From Cyclobacteriaceae bacterium (GTDB lineage: Bacteria; Bacteroidota; Bacteroidia; Cytophagales; Cyclobacteriaceae): DNA of 64,000 nucleotides. A program made the translations under genes and the position numbers. Positions 1 to 8,732 of this stretch are shown one piece after another. Where the stretch lies: contig JANQOR010000041.1 in the NCBI GenBank assembly GCA_028285685.1, positions 186,001 to 250,000 on the forward strand, in the 5' to 3' direction. The notes beneath the pieces are model-generated. The model worked only from the letters and a program-made list of their open reading frames with translations, had not been told where the DNA came from and made no database searches. Numbering within the stretch: position 1 is the stretch's first letter; each line of letters begins with the position of its first letter.

Positions 1-203
1 CCTTCATCCTGGGGGCGCCACTTGGGGTGATGCTCATGCAACAATTAATTGATAGTGTTTTTTCAGATAATCAAAAAGCGCTGTCAGCCACGCCGTTTAT
101 CATATCGATTACCCTTATCCTGGTTACGATGACGATTACAGTTGCAGGTCAGGTGAAAAAGGCGATTAAAATAAATCCAGCCGAAGTACTGAGAAACGAA
201 TAA
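1..203 (+). CDS. ABC transporter permease, C-terminal end (FtsX/MacB type), partial
   Basis: This is the 3' end of a gene that begins before the window. Codons in the frame starting at base 3 give about 66 residues and end at the TAA at 201-203. The reading holds one long hydrophobic segment (around FIISITLILVTMTITVAG) followed by a short basic tail ending in KINPAEVLRNE. That last helix plus a 'P-x-E-x-L-R-x-E' tail is the typical end of FtsX/MacB-type permeases in Bacteroidota, which work with an ATPase in lipid, peptide or lipoprotein export. The substrate cannot be told from the fragment. It converges on the kinase gene on the minus strand with only 10 bases between the stops. Confidence 0.8.
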   Translation, partial: FILGAPLGVMLMQQLIDSVFSDNQKALSATPFIISITLILVTMTITVAGQVKKAIKINPAEVLRNE

Positions 204-211
204 AACTGTGA

Positions 212-249
212 TCTCAATATCCTGAAGTAACTGCCTCAGGATATTGAGA
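212..249. terminator. perfect 14-bp stem hairpin between convergent genes
   Basis: TCTCAATATCCTGA (212-225) and TCAGGATATTGAGA (236-249) are perfect inverted repeats around a 10-base loop. The hairpin lies between the convergent permease and kinase genes and includes the last codons of the kinase. On the minus strand it is followed by ATCACAGTTTTATT, a weak T tract, so it most likely terminates the kinase transcript. On the plus strand no T run follows. Its position between two stops supports a terminator role. Confidence 0.6.
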
Positions 250-3200
250 CTCCTCCCTTCCCTTTGGCATATCCAGGTAAAACTTGGTACAGGTTTTTTC
301 ACAATCTGCAAACAAGTTGAAATCCATTCTCTTAGCCATTCGATTACTAAGTTGCAGACCAAGCCCGGATCCCTTCTCATTCTGTGTTCCAAGTGTGCTC
401 ACATCTCTATCCTCACTCAGAATGCTCTTTAGCTCACTGGCGTTCATTCCAACTCCCGTATCTTCTACAACAAGTTTGATCTTATTTTCATCAGCAACAA
501 AGCGCACATTAATTGATTCATCCTGGTGGCTATACTTGATCGCATTGGTTATGAGATTTTGAATAATGATCGCAGTCATATTCTTGTCACATTTCACATA
601 ATGGTGCTCCTCATTGTCAACATGAATGGATATGTTTTTGGACAATGCTGCTACCCGATGACGGGCCACACACTGTTCCGTTAACTGAGTAATGTTTACA
701 ACTTCTGTCATTGGGTCGATATCATCAAATTCCATCAATGACCAGTAGTAGGTGTTGTCCAGCAAAAGCAGCGAATGACCTACCTTTTCATTTAACTGTT
801 GAACGTACTTCAGCCGATCTCTTTCCGGCAACACCAGATCTTCTGACTGGGAATATTTCATTAGATTGAACAATGATGTAAGCGGTCCTCTCACATGATG
901 GGCAAGAGCATAGAACATCTGGTCTTTCTTCTTATTGACTGTTTTTAGGTGATTTTCTGAATCGACAAGTACCTGATTTTGTTGATAGATCTCCCTTGTA
1001 TGTTTCTTGATTTCAGCTTCCAGATACTTTCTCCGACGTTCATTCTTCGTCATTTTGCGATAGACAAATGCAACGACAAATGAAGCTACGGTGAATAGCG
1101 TTAATATCTTAAACCACCATCTCTGCCAAAGAGCCGGTGCAATATCGATGAACAACACAATAGGTCTTTCGTTCCAAACACCATCATCATTTGCGGCCTT
1201 CATTTGAAAAGCATATTGACCGGGCCTTAGATTCGTGTAGGTAATGGCACGTTGTCTCGAATCAGTGTAAATCCAATCTCTGTCAAACCCAACTAGCTGG
1301 TAAGCATACCGATTATCCTCCGGACTGATGAAATCAAGTGAAGCAAACTCAACGGTAAAAACATTGTGTAAGTGAGAGAGGGAGACTCTTCCTGAATCTG
1401 CGACCAGCTCCGAAAGTGGTGGATCACCTTTAATCACAATTTCTCCAGGCATTACGGATTTATTGTAGATTCTAAAGTCAGTAAATGCTGGCCGTGGAGG
1501 CAGCTCGTTGCTTCTAATACTATCAGGATAGAAGAAGGTCAGGCCGTTCACCCCACCGAAAAATAATTCACCAGACTCGCTCTGGAGGTATGAGCCGGAG
1601 TTGAATTCATTGCTTTGTAATCCATCTACTGCATTGTATTTGGAAATATTTCGCAGCAACCTGTTGTACTTGTTTAGTCCGTGGTTTGTACTAATCCAAA
1701 TTGAGTTTCCATGCGGTATCGCAGCATAAACAACGTTGTTGCTTAGTCCGTTCTCCTCCGTATAGACTCTAAACGAAAAATCGCTTGGATCTACTCTAAA
1801 CAGTCCATCACCGTATGAACCTACCCAAAGATACCCTTCGGAATCCTCGTGAATTGAGGTGAGCATTTTCGAAATTCCCGTCGATCTTTCGTGCACCACT
1901 CTTGTGAAGCTTTTACGATCCGAATCGATCTTGTTTAAGCCTCCTCCGTACGTGGCTATCCAAATCTCCCCCGAAGATGATTCGAAGATATTCATCACAT
2001 TATTGCTGGAAAGGCTTTTTGATTCAAGCTCGCTGTTGCTGTATTGAGTTATAATTTTCTTGCTGTCAGGTTCTATAACGCTTATGCCACCACCCAGAGA
2101 ACCAATCCAGACATTTCGATCGCTAAGCACTTGGATCGTCCTAATCTTATTTGCAGACTCTGCAAGAGGAATGCTAGCAAATTTTGAGGTAGATCTGTTC
2201 AAAAGGCTTAGGCCGTCGTTAGTTCCTACCCAGAGATTTCCGCTCTCATCGATATCCAGTGCCCTGACATCGTTACTGATAATAGAATTTCGATCATTTG
2301 GATTATGCGTGAAAATTTCGCACTGTAAAGTTTTTCTGTTGTATTTATTGAGACCCTTTGCCGTTGCAATCCACAGATAGTCACCGTCTTCGATTAGCCC
2401 TCGTACCCTGTTGCTACTAAGTCCGTCGTCTGTTCCTCCCATCGCCCGTAGGAGACCAAATTTCCTCGATGTTCTACTGACCTTGAAGATTCCAGTTTCC
2501 AAACTTCCAATCCATATGTTTTTGGACTTATCCTGGAAGATTTCGGTAACCGAGGTAGCTGAAAAAATATGGGGGTTGTCCTTGAATTTGGCGACAAAGG
2601 CCTTCAGCGTTTTATTAGATCGATCAAGTGTAAAAACACCTCTTGATTGGGTGCCTATCCAAATTTCTCCATTTACATCTTTTAAAATTTGCCGTACCAG
2701 CAGGTTCGTTCCTGGAGCCAGGTATCGTTCTATTCTTAGGCTCTCATCATCTATTATGCCAGTTTCAGGTACCTCTATCGAAACAAGTCCACCTTCCTGA
2801 GCAGCCCAAATATTGCCATCAAAGTAATTGATGCACAAAGTACTTTCTTTAATTTGGGAGGTACCTATCGGGACCGCCAATTTTGACGAAGTGTTTATCA
2901 TGTAGATACCCTCTTCGGAAGCAAGCCATACGTTACCGTGATCATCCTGAGTCATTTGATTGATTTTGATCCTTGTAGACCCATTCATCGGTAGCGGACT
3001 AAAAGAAGGCTGTACTAGGCTTTCGGAGTAAAATATTCCCTTGTCCGTCGCAACCCAGATCGAATTCCGATCAATGAGCAAATCATTAATGACATTTTCA
3101 GCATAAAATGACTCGCCTATCTGACCCACGTAATACCGCTCGAACACACCACTTCTTGCGTTGTACTTTGACAGGCCCACCTGTGTTGCTATCCACAGAT

Positions 3201-3498
3201 CACCGTTTTCAGCTTTGGAAATTGCTTTGATATGATTATTACTCAGTAAGGCTGAATCAACTGCTGACGATTTGAAAACCTTAAATTGATGACCATCAAA
3301 TTTGTTGAGTCCGTCATTGGTCCCTATCCAAAGAAATCCCATTTCATCCTGGATCATCGCGTTGACAGTATTTTGCGACAACCCATCATCGATAGAAATA
3401 TTGGATATTTCAGGACCATAGGTTTGGGCAATAGCAGGACCATGCGATAGTGCATGCATCATCAGTGGCAATGACGCCTTAATCAGAAGATCTCGCAT
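214..3498 (-). CDS. two-component regulator propeller sensor histidine kinase
   Basis: This 1094-residue protein starts with a signal peptide (about 1-25, ending in PAIAQ). About twelve repeats of the 'GxLWIGTxxGLNKF' type follow up to residue ~680, the two 7-bladed periplasmic propellers of the reg_prop family. A Y_Y_Y domain comes next (about 705-788, with 'YAYQLVGFDRDW'), then one transmembrane helix (~795-815), a coiled coil, a HisKA helix (ALAHHVRGPL, ~863-872) and a HATPase domain (N-box QNLITNAIKY, DTGVGM, GSGLGL). It should sense a periplasmic ligand and autophosphorylate. Unlike classical hybrid two-component proteins it has no receiver or AraC domain at its end, and no response regulator is adjacent. 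The residue after the phospho-His is His rather than the usual Asp/Glu. The ligand is unknown. Confidence 0.9.
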   Translation of the reverse strand: MRDLLIKASLPLMMHALSHGPAIAQTYGPEISNISIDDGLSQNTVNAMIQDEMGFLWIGTNDGLNKFDGHQFKVFKSSAVDSALLSNNHIKAISKAENGDLWIATQVGLSKYNARSGVFERYYVGQIGESFYAENVINDLLIDRNSIWVATDKGIFYSESLVQPSFSPLPMNGSTRIKINQMTQDDHGNVWLASEEGIYMINTSSKLAVPIGTSQIKESTLCINYFDGNIWAAQEGGLVSIEVPETGIIDDESLRIERYLAPGTNLLVRQILKDVNGEIWIGTQSRGVFTLDRSNKTLKAFVAKFKDNPHIFSATSVTEIFQDKSKNIWIGSLETGIFKVSRTSRKFGLLRAMGGTDDGLSSNRVRGLIEDGDYLWIATAKGLNKYNRKTLQCEIFTHNPNDRNSIISNDVRALDIDESGNLWVGTNDGLSLLNRSTSKFASIPLAESANKIRTIQVLSDRNVWIGSLGGGISVIEPDSKKIITQYSNSELESKSLSSNNVMNIFESSSGEIWIATYGGGLNKIDSDRKSFTRVVHERSTGISKMLTSIHEDSEGYLWVGSYGDGLFRVDPSDFSFRVYTEENGLSNNVVYAAIPHGNSIWISTNHGLNKYNRLLRNISKYNAVDGLQSNEFNSGSYLQSESGELFFGGVNGLTFFYPDSIRSNELPPRPAFTDFRIYNKSVMPGEIVIKGDPPLSELVADSGRVSLSHLHNVFTVEFASLDFISPEDNRYAYQLVGFDRDWIYTDSRQRAITYTNLRPGQYAFQMKAANDDGVWNERPIVLFIDIAPALWQRWWFKILTLFTVASFVVAFVYRKMTKNERRRKYLEAEIKKHTREIYQQNQVLVDSENHLKTVNKKKDQMFYALAHHVRGPLTSLFNLMKYSQSEDLVLPERDRLKYVQQLNEKVGHSLLLLDNTYYWSLMEFDDIDPMTEVVNITQLTEQCVARHRVAALSKNISIHVDNEEHHYVKCDKNMTAIIIQNLITNAIKYSHQDESINVRFVADENKIKLVVEDTGVGMNASELKSILSEDRDVSTLGTQNEKGSGLGLQLSNRMAKRMDFNLFADCEKTCTKFYLDMPKGREESQYPEAVTSGY

Positions 3499-3705
3499 AA
3501 AACTCTAATTTTTATCTGACCCCTCAATCTTTACAGGACGTGATAACTGATCCCTCAAGCAGAAGTATCCGGACGTAATTACAAAGAAAATTTTGATTTA
3601 GTTCACTATCCATTTCCGTTCCCTTCATTTCGCTCCTAGAGGCTGGAAAGCGCACGAAAAGGTAGGCTGCAAGACAAATGACAATTGCATGAGTACTACT
3701 GAAAT

Positions 3706-4425
3706 CTACCGGTCAAATTGGAGGCCAGCCCAGTCATCATAACGATAGACGTTATTCTCCTTTACCCACTGGTTGTACTCAGCAGCAATTCGAAGAATAT
3801 CTTCCTGTGTATTGAAGTATCCGGCTTTTCTACTCTTTATCTTCTCGGACAGCTCAGAATAATCTCCTACAAGTTTGGCTGCTTTTTTCTCGAATTTTCC
3901 TAAATAAAAATCCTTAACAAGCCGCCCGTCCATAGTAAACATGAGACCGGAAGCTGTATTCTCCCTGGTGATAGGTGATGTGTAGTATTCCCGATAGATG
4001 GAAAGTGGACCTTCGCACAATACAAAGGTAAAATCTCCCGCTATGGAATTGCCCATATTGGCATTTCTAAGTAGATAATCATCGAATACGATGTAGGCAA
4101 TATTTTCTTTTTCGAGTCTCTCAAAATTTTCATCAAGCAGCGCCTTTTTCTTGTTCAGAAGACTACTTAATCCATCGTATTGCCACTCAAATTCCTCTGT
4201 TTTGCCATCGACGAAGATGATTAGCAAAGTATATTTATCATAGTAGGTGTAAGATTCATCAATTTCCCAGAACTTATCGTCCGTAATCTCAGCCCCATTC
4301 TTTAAGTAGGCTTTTTCCTCAAAGAACGATTTCCATTTCTCTGATTCCAGCAAATCTTGAGCTACTGATTGCGAGATAAATAAGGAGAATGCGATGATTG
4401 TGAAGAAGTTACGGCTTGAGTTCAT
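3706..4425 (-). CDS. secreted protein of unknown function
   Basis: The best start is the ATG at 4425: it begins a clear signal peptide, MNSSRNFFTIIAFSLFISQSVAQ cleaved after the Gln region, giving a 239-residue protein. An in-frame start 48 bases upstream would bury this signal. The mature part is rich in acidic and aromatic residues ('WEIDESYTYYDKYTLLIIF', 'FEWQYDGLSSLL') with no repeats, lipobox or catalytic motif I recognise. It is probably periplasmic. The next gene upstream on the same strand starts at 4826 and ends at 4491, so the two may be co-transcribed, but nothing ties their functions together. Confidence 0.6.
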   Translation of the reverse strand: MNSSRNFFTIIAFSLFISQSVAQDLLESEKWKSFFEEKAYLKNGAEITDDKFWEIDESYTYYDKYTLLIIFVDGKTEEFEWQYDGLSSLLNKKKALLDENFERLEKENIAYIVFDDYLLRNANMGNSIAGDFTFVLCEGPLSIYREYYTSPITRENTASGLMFTMDGRLVKDFYLGKFEKKAAKLVGDYSELSEKIKSRKAGYFNTQEDILRIAAEYNQWVKENNVYRYDDWAGLQFDR

Positions 4426-4490
4426 GGTAAATTCGAATACGAGACTTGAGATTTGGTTGACAGTCAAAACCAAGCTCTCTCGAAAATAAC

Positions 4491-4826
4491 CTAATACTCT
4501 TCAACAATCAAGTCGGGATGTCGAGAAGGGACCGCAATTCGAAAGGCAATGAATGGGAAGATAGGATTGGGTAGCCAGTATTTCCACGCGAGCATAGGAG
4601 ATTTCTTACCTTTTGATGGCTTGAAATGATACCAGAAATAGATAAACTTATATGGGCAAAGCCCTGGAATCCATGAGAACTTGAATCCATCTGTTCTGAG
4701 GTTTCTTTTGGAGATATAGTAGTTCCCCTCAAAGGAAAACAGACCCCACCCTTTCTTACCTTCAGCTATCAGTTCGCCCGAGGGCAAATGTGTAATTCGT
4801 ATCTTGCTATTCTTATTCAGAGCCAT
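4491..4826 (-). CDS. DUF427-like small protein
   Basis: The protein is 111 residues, with no signal peptide. It begins with a beta-rich stretch (IRITHLPSGELIAEG, then FEGNYYISKRNL), has 'CPYKFIYFWYHF' in the middle and 'LAWKYWLPNPIFPFIAFRIAV' near the end. This order matches the DUF427 fold: an N-terminal strand pair, a CP[YW]K core motif, and a closing 'AWxYxxPxP' followed by a strand. DUF427 proteins have no firmly established reaction. The match is by motif memory only and could be coincidental; the protein is also rather basic and aromatic for that family. Confidence 0.45.
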   Translation of the reverse strand: MALNKNSKIRITHLPSGELIAEGKKGWGLFSFEGNYYISKRNLRTDGFKFSWIPGLCPYKFIYFWYHFKPSKGKKSPMLAWKYWLPNPIFPFIAFRIAVPSRHPDLIVEEY

Positions 4827-4895
4827 TCACCTGAACGGCAAGTTATTGAATAGAACTTCGAGCGCGCACAGATCACTGTCTTCCAAAATACATTC

Positions 4896-5327
4896 TCACA
4901 AATACTCTTTAAACACAATACTGTTCCCATCCGGGTCAAACACAGATCCTGACTTAAATTCATCTGTAACTTGAGTGTCTCCTAACATTCTTCCTCCTGA
5001 CTTCAGTGCAACCTCAATAACTGTTTCAAGACTCTCTACCACAATATCAAATTGCTGCCGATTCCGATCCACATCAATACCTGCGAGAGATGCAGGACAA
5101 AAGAGCAGCTGAAGAGACCCCCAAGACCCAGCGTACAGATCAGACCCAAACATTTCCTTCTTTTCAAATTGGATGGAAAACACGGTTGAGTAGAAATTCA
5201 ACATTTCCTGCATCTCGACAACAGCGATCGTTAGACCCTCGATCTTGTATGGATCGGTCATTTTCTTCTTATTCATTGGTTCGATTAGTAAAAGTGAAAT
5301 GGCACATAGAATAATCAATGTCTTCAT
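4896..5327 (-). CDS. VOC (glyoxalase/dioxygenase fold) protein
   Basis: The protein is 143 residues; residues ~28-143 form one vicinal-oxygen-chelate module. It begins 'IEGLTIAVVEMQEMLNFYSTVF', the usual first strand and helix, and ends 'GGRMLGDTQVTDEFKSGSVFDPDGNSIVFKEYL', the usual last strands with 'DPDGN' and a terminal Glu. The typical metal ligands are only partly kept, so this may be a binding protein rather than an enzyme. The first ~16 residues (MKTLIILCAISLLLIEP) are hydrophobic and could be a signal or anchor; alternatively translation starts at the internal Met codons of MNKKKMTDP, giving a cytoplasmic protein. AAGGAATTTT precedes the first ATG, a weak argument for the longer form. 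Confidence 0.75.
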   Translation of the reverse strand: MKTLIILCAISLLLIEPMNKKKMTDPYKIEGLTIAVVEMQEMLNFYSTVFSIQFEKKEMFGSDLYAGSWGSLQLLFCPASLAGIDVDRNRQQFDIVVESLETVIEVALKSGGRMLGDTQVTDEFKSGSVFDPDGNSIVFKEYL

Positions 5328-5443
5328 TTAAAATTCCTTTTATTTTATGCTAAACAATGATTTTATACCTAGATATCGTCCACACTTATAATTCAGGTCG
5401 AATTTTAATGTAATTGAATTAGTATGCTTAAGAATCCAAGATC

Positions 5444-6328
5444 TTGATCACAGAGTTAATATCTTATCTTGTCATTGCAGGCGGCCTACAAGCTGCTTTT
5501 TTCTCTGTTGTCCTCCTGGTAAGGAAACGTACCATTTCCAACAATCTACTGGCGCTGCATCTACTTTCCTTTGCCATTTTCATCATTATGCCAGAAGTGT
5601 ACAAGCGATACAATCAAGTCATCCCACATATAACTGCCTCCTACTTTCCTTTTATGCTCTTGCTTGGACCTTCAATTTTTTTGCACGTCAAAAGTCGACT
5701 AACAAAGGGCTTTCAAAGCAAATGGCTGGATTCATTGCATTTAGTTCCTTTTTTTGTGAATTATATTTATCTGGCGCCATTTCTATTAGAGAGTTCGGCT
5801 TACAAAGCGAGCTTAAATCAGAGGGTTGCTGCCGAAGGTATCCCCGTAGACTTCAACATCTGGTGGGCGATTTACTGTGTTCACATACTTGTTTATCTAG
5901 GTTTCTCCTTGAGGAGACTTAGAAAGTTCAATGAGCCTGACTACAAACCATCTTCAGAGAAGATTAAATGGCTGAGGAAACTGATCATTTACAATATCAT
6001 TGTTTGGGGTCTGTATTTCACCTTCTTCGTGGCTTATCAAGCCGGGGTTGGTAAGGTCTTCTTCAATGAATCAACAATTGTACTTAGCCTGGTGATGTCC
6101 CTTATTGCGTATGCAATCGGCTACCAAGCATTTAAAAACCCAGCGCAATTTCAATCTGCCAACACCAAATATTCCACAGCTGGGCTATCAGGGGATTTAA
6201 TCAAGCTCTATCATACCAAATTGCTAGACATTATCGAACAGGAACAGCCGTTCGCATCTGCTACTAGATTTTTAATGTCATCGTACCGAAAGGTTCCGCC
6301 GGATTCGCCAGTGCCTCTTTTGTCGTAA
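5444..6328 (+). pseudogene. truncated membrane AraC-family regulator, DNA-binding domain lost
   Basis: The open frame (TTG start, 294 codons) encodes the seven-helix N-terminal membrane domain found in Bacteroidota AraC-type regulators: it begins MITELISYLVIAGGLQAAFF and ends in the linker 'YHTKLLDIIEQEQPF'. In intact members this linker leads straight into 'yxxpxLtLxxLAxxLxxS', the helix-turn-helix domain. Here the sequence after EQPF (base ~6253) is unrelated and reads through the complement of the neighbouring hydrolase until a stop at 6328. About 100 residues including the whole HTH are missing. It therefore cannot act as a normal regulator. A deletion (or an assembly join) at ~6250 is the simplest explanation. 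Confidence 0.8.
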
Positions 6329-6642
6329 ACGAGCACAGCAAAACCCTTTTTCACGAATGCCTTAGACTGAACCATGGTGGGGCCATTGTCCCTTGTTATC
6401 CGACCTGAACCTGGTAAAACAAGGACCGCATGGAAAGGTTCTTGCTGACTACTGGGATAGAACAGCGTTCCCTCCAAAGTGACACCATCCGCACTGTTAA
6501 AATGAACAATATCTCTAGGTGTTGGTATGTGTATGTAGGTTAGCCAAAAAGCCCCCACAGCTAGTGATAATAACAAAATCAGGGAGAGAAAAACAGCACC
6601 TATCCCCTTCCAGATCCTTTTCTTGAAAATGAACATTTTCAT
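6211..6642 (-). pseudogene. truncated alpha/beta hydrolase (secreted or membrane-anchored)
   Basis: The frame begins with a basic stretch and one transmembrane helix (~10-35), then 'FNSADGVTLEGTLFYPSS', 'HAVLVLPGSGRITRDNGP' (oxyanion region) and 'AVLVYDKRGTGESGG', the first half of an alpha/beta hydrolase of the peptidase S9/BAAT type. The recognisable sequence stops at 'NLVADA' (base ~6253). The remaining residues (NGCSCSIMSSNLV) are the complement of the AraC-type gene that runs into it. The nucleophile elbow (GxSxG), the Asp and the His are all missing, so this remnant cannot be catalytic. It is the last gene of the operon that starts at 9778; its start codon lies 6 bases after the upstream stop. 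Confidence 0.8.
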
Positions 6643-6648
6643 CCTATA

Positions 6649-7674
6649 TCACATCTTAAGAATTCCTTGAATCACCTCCCCGGCAACAACATTTAGAGCT
6701 TTACGTTGCTGATCTGCTGCCATCTGGTTGCTGACCTTCCATTTGTATGTAACGGCAATCACAATCTTATGCTCAGGAATAACAACGATAGTCTGCCCCC
6801 CGTAGCCCTGGGCCATGTATCCGCGAACGTTTCCGTCTCCTCCTACCCACCAGCCGAATCCATATCCTTCCTCACCATTGAAAAAGCCTTTGGGCTCTTG
6901 TTGTGAAGTGGCGTCTCTAATAAATTGCTCGGAGACAATTCGCCGTCCCTTAAAAGTTCCCCCATTTACGTACAGTTGGCCAAATTTGATCATGTCCCGT
7001 GGTTTCATTTGAAGCCGTGATCCACCATGATAGTAGCCATCATTCAATAATTGCCACTTTACACTATCTATTCCCAGTGGTTCAAACAAATGCTGTTTCG
7101 CAAAGTCCAGTGTGCTCATTCCCGAAGCTTCTGATAAGACCACTGAAAGTAAGTGAATGATTCCTGTGCTATATTCCCATGATGTACCAGGAGCATTTTC
7201 AATTGATTTCTTTAGAACATACTTAAGCGGGCTCTTAGAATTGATCCACTCGTCAATTTCCATGTTACCGATCACTTCTCTCCAGGAAATGCCGCTTGTC
7301 ATAGCCATTATATGTTTGATTTTGACAGCTTCTTTTCCTCTGGCTTGTTCTCCCAGGTATTTAACGATCGAATCATCCACACCACCAATAATCCCTTTGT
7401 CAATGGCAATGCCGATCAAAGTCGTCATCACACTCTTAGTCACGGAACGAACATGCTCCAGGCTATCTGCGGGAAATGGTTCGAAGTATTTCTCAGCTAT
7501 CAAGTCACCGTTTTGACTTACTAAGAGACTCCTTAAGTTCTTTGTCCGGGCAGCAACCTCAAATGCCTTTTGAAGTTCCGGAGGAATCACATTCGTCTCT
7601 CGAACCGAACTGTCCTGACCGCAGCTTTGCAAACAAATAAAAGCGATACAAGCAATACACGCTCCCCTCATCAT
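6649..7674 (-). CDS. serine hydrolase lipoprotein, beta-lactamase/penicillin-binding fold
   Basis: This 341-residue protein has a lipoprotein signal (CLQSC, Cys18), so it is probably anchored in the periplasm or outer membrane. The class C beta-lactamase fold motifs are present: S77-V-T-K80 (nucleophile and base), Y168-S-T (second motif) and a 'GYGGQ' strand in place of K-T-G. These choices, with 'MTSGISW' and 'MKPRDMIKFGQLYVNGG', resemble the 6-aminohexanoate-dimer hydrolase and esterase branch rather than true beta-lactamases. The substrate is unknown. It overlaps the upstream gene by four bases (ATGA), which implies translational coupling with the YceI-TPR genes. Confidence 0.85.
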   Translation of the reverse strand: MMRGACIACIAFICLQSCGQDSSVRETNVIPPELQKAFEVAARTKNLRSLLVSQNGDLIAEKYFEPFPADSLEHVRSVTKSVMTTLIGIAIDKGIIGGVDDSIVKYLGEQARGKEAVKIKHIMAMTSGISWREVIGNMEIDEWINSKSPLKYVLKKSIENAPGTSWEYSTGIIHLLSVVLSEASGMSTLDFAKQHLFEPLGIDSVKWQLLNDGYYHGGSRLQMKPRDMIKFGQLYVNGGTFKGRRIVSEQFIRDATSQQEPKGFFNGEEGYGFGWWVGGDGNVRGYMAQGYGGQTIVVIPEHKIVIAVTYKWKVSNQMAADQQRKALNVVAGEVIQGILKM

Positions 7675-8732
7675 TTCATGTTTTTTAATTCAAACTGGTT
7701 GCTTAGCAATTTGATCATATGCGGAATATGAGTAAAGCGAGCACGAGCAGAGAGAGACAGCTCTTCTTCAAAATGGGCTAATGCATTTTCGTACTGTCCA
7801 GCAATGGTATAGGCATCACCCAGCCGTAGTAAAGAAGGTAAGTGCCTTGAATTCTGATCCAGGGCAGATTGATAAAACGGCAGTGACTCAGTTCCAAACC
7901 CATCGACCATGAGAATCCAGCCAATGTTGGCTAGGTGTCCAGGCCAATCGTCTGACTTGTACCTCTCATCTTTTGACAGCCTCTTGACCAATTCCAGTCC
8001 ATTTTCAACTCCGTTCTTTTTTACCTCGCTGTAGACCATTCCAACAGGATGTTCTCCATTCTGAGTGAAAGCCGCCTTCAGATACTCGATCGTATAGCTG
8101 AAACACATAAAGCTGAAGGTTACTTCGATTTCTTCACCCAACATTTGATTTCCTACCCATTCACCCGTTGTACCCAGGTTGAAATCGGATCTTTTGAACT
8201 TGAAGTTACCTTCCACGATCATTAGGTTCTGCTGATTCATTGCACCAGGCATTAGTATGGGCTTTTTCATGTGAACGGTCACGGGCTTAGTGATTTCCTT
8301 GATATTAATCGTGCCTGACAAGTCAAATCCATCATCGGGATTTTCCCGCGGTGATACATCTGTTCCCTGAAACCAGATTGCTGGATATTTGGCGGAATGC
8401 AGGAAGTGTTCTCCATGCAATTCGGTATCTCTTTGATCATGTGCCGTCGTAAATCCATCCGTACTCAGGCGAATGGTGGCTGAGGTACTCATTACATCCT
8501 CCGGATCATAAAACAAGGTCGCCTGGTAGCCTTTCACCGCACCTTTTATCACCGGGAACCCACCCATCGTTGTTTTAAAATTGATAAACGATCCGTCTTT
8601 ATTGATCTGGTAGCGATTGCCCATATTGATATTTTCATTCAGCAGGGCAACCGGCGCTCCACCAGATCTTCTTTGCTCACAACCTGGAAAACAGATGAAA
8701 GCGAGAACAACAAGTACTGAGATTCCTCTCAT
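7671..8732 (-). CDS. YceI-domain lipoprotein with C-terminal TPR-like helices
   Basis: The protein has 353 residues with lipoprotein signal CFPGC (Cys18). Residues ~35-215 form a YceI lipocalin-like domain: 'YQINKDGSFINFKTT', 'MSTSATIRLSTDGFTT', 'LHSAKYPAIWFQGTDV', 'GTINIKEITKPVTVHM', 'FNLGTTGEWVGNQMLGEEIEVTFSF'. YceI domains bind polyisoprenoids or other amphiphiles. Residues ~250-353 are helical with a TPR-like unit ('SRHLPSLLRLGDAYTIAGQYENALAHFEEE'). It is a clear paralogue of the next upstream gene, with matching organisation throughout. Overlap of four bases with both neighbours shows a tight operon. The joining of a lipid-binding domain to a helical repeat is unusual; the role is not known. 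Confidence 0.85.
   Translation of the reverse strand: MRGISVLVVLAFICFPGCEQRRSGGAPVALLNENINMGNRYQINKDGSFINFKTTMGGFPVIKGAVKGYQATLFYDPEDVMSTSATIRLSTDGFTTAHDQRDTELHGEHFLHSAKYPAIWFQGTDVSPRENPDDGFDLSGTINIKEITKPVTVHMKKPILMPGAMNQQNLMIVEGNFKFKRSDFNLGTTGEWVGNQMLGEEIEVTFSFMCFSYTIEYLKAAFTQNGEHPVGMVYSEVKKNGVENGLELVKRLSKDERYKSDDWPGHLANIGWILMVDGFGTESLPFYQSALDQNSRHLPSLLRLGDAYTIAGQYENALAHFEEELSLSARARFTHIPHMIKLLSNQFELKNMK

Noticed and set aside
84-392. 102-codon minus-strand open frame
   Set aside because: It lies across the convergent gene ends, in the wrong frame of the kinase gene, and its product looks like no protein family.
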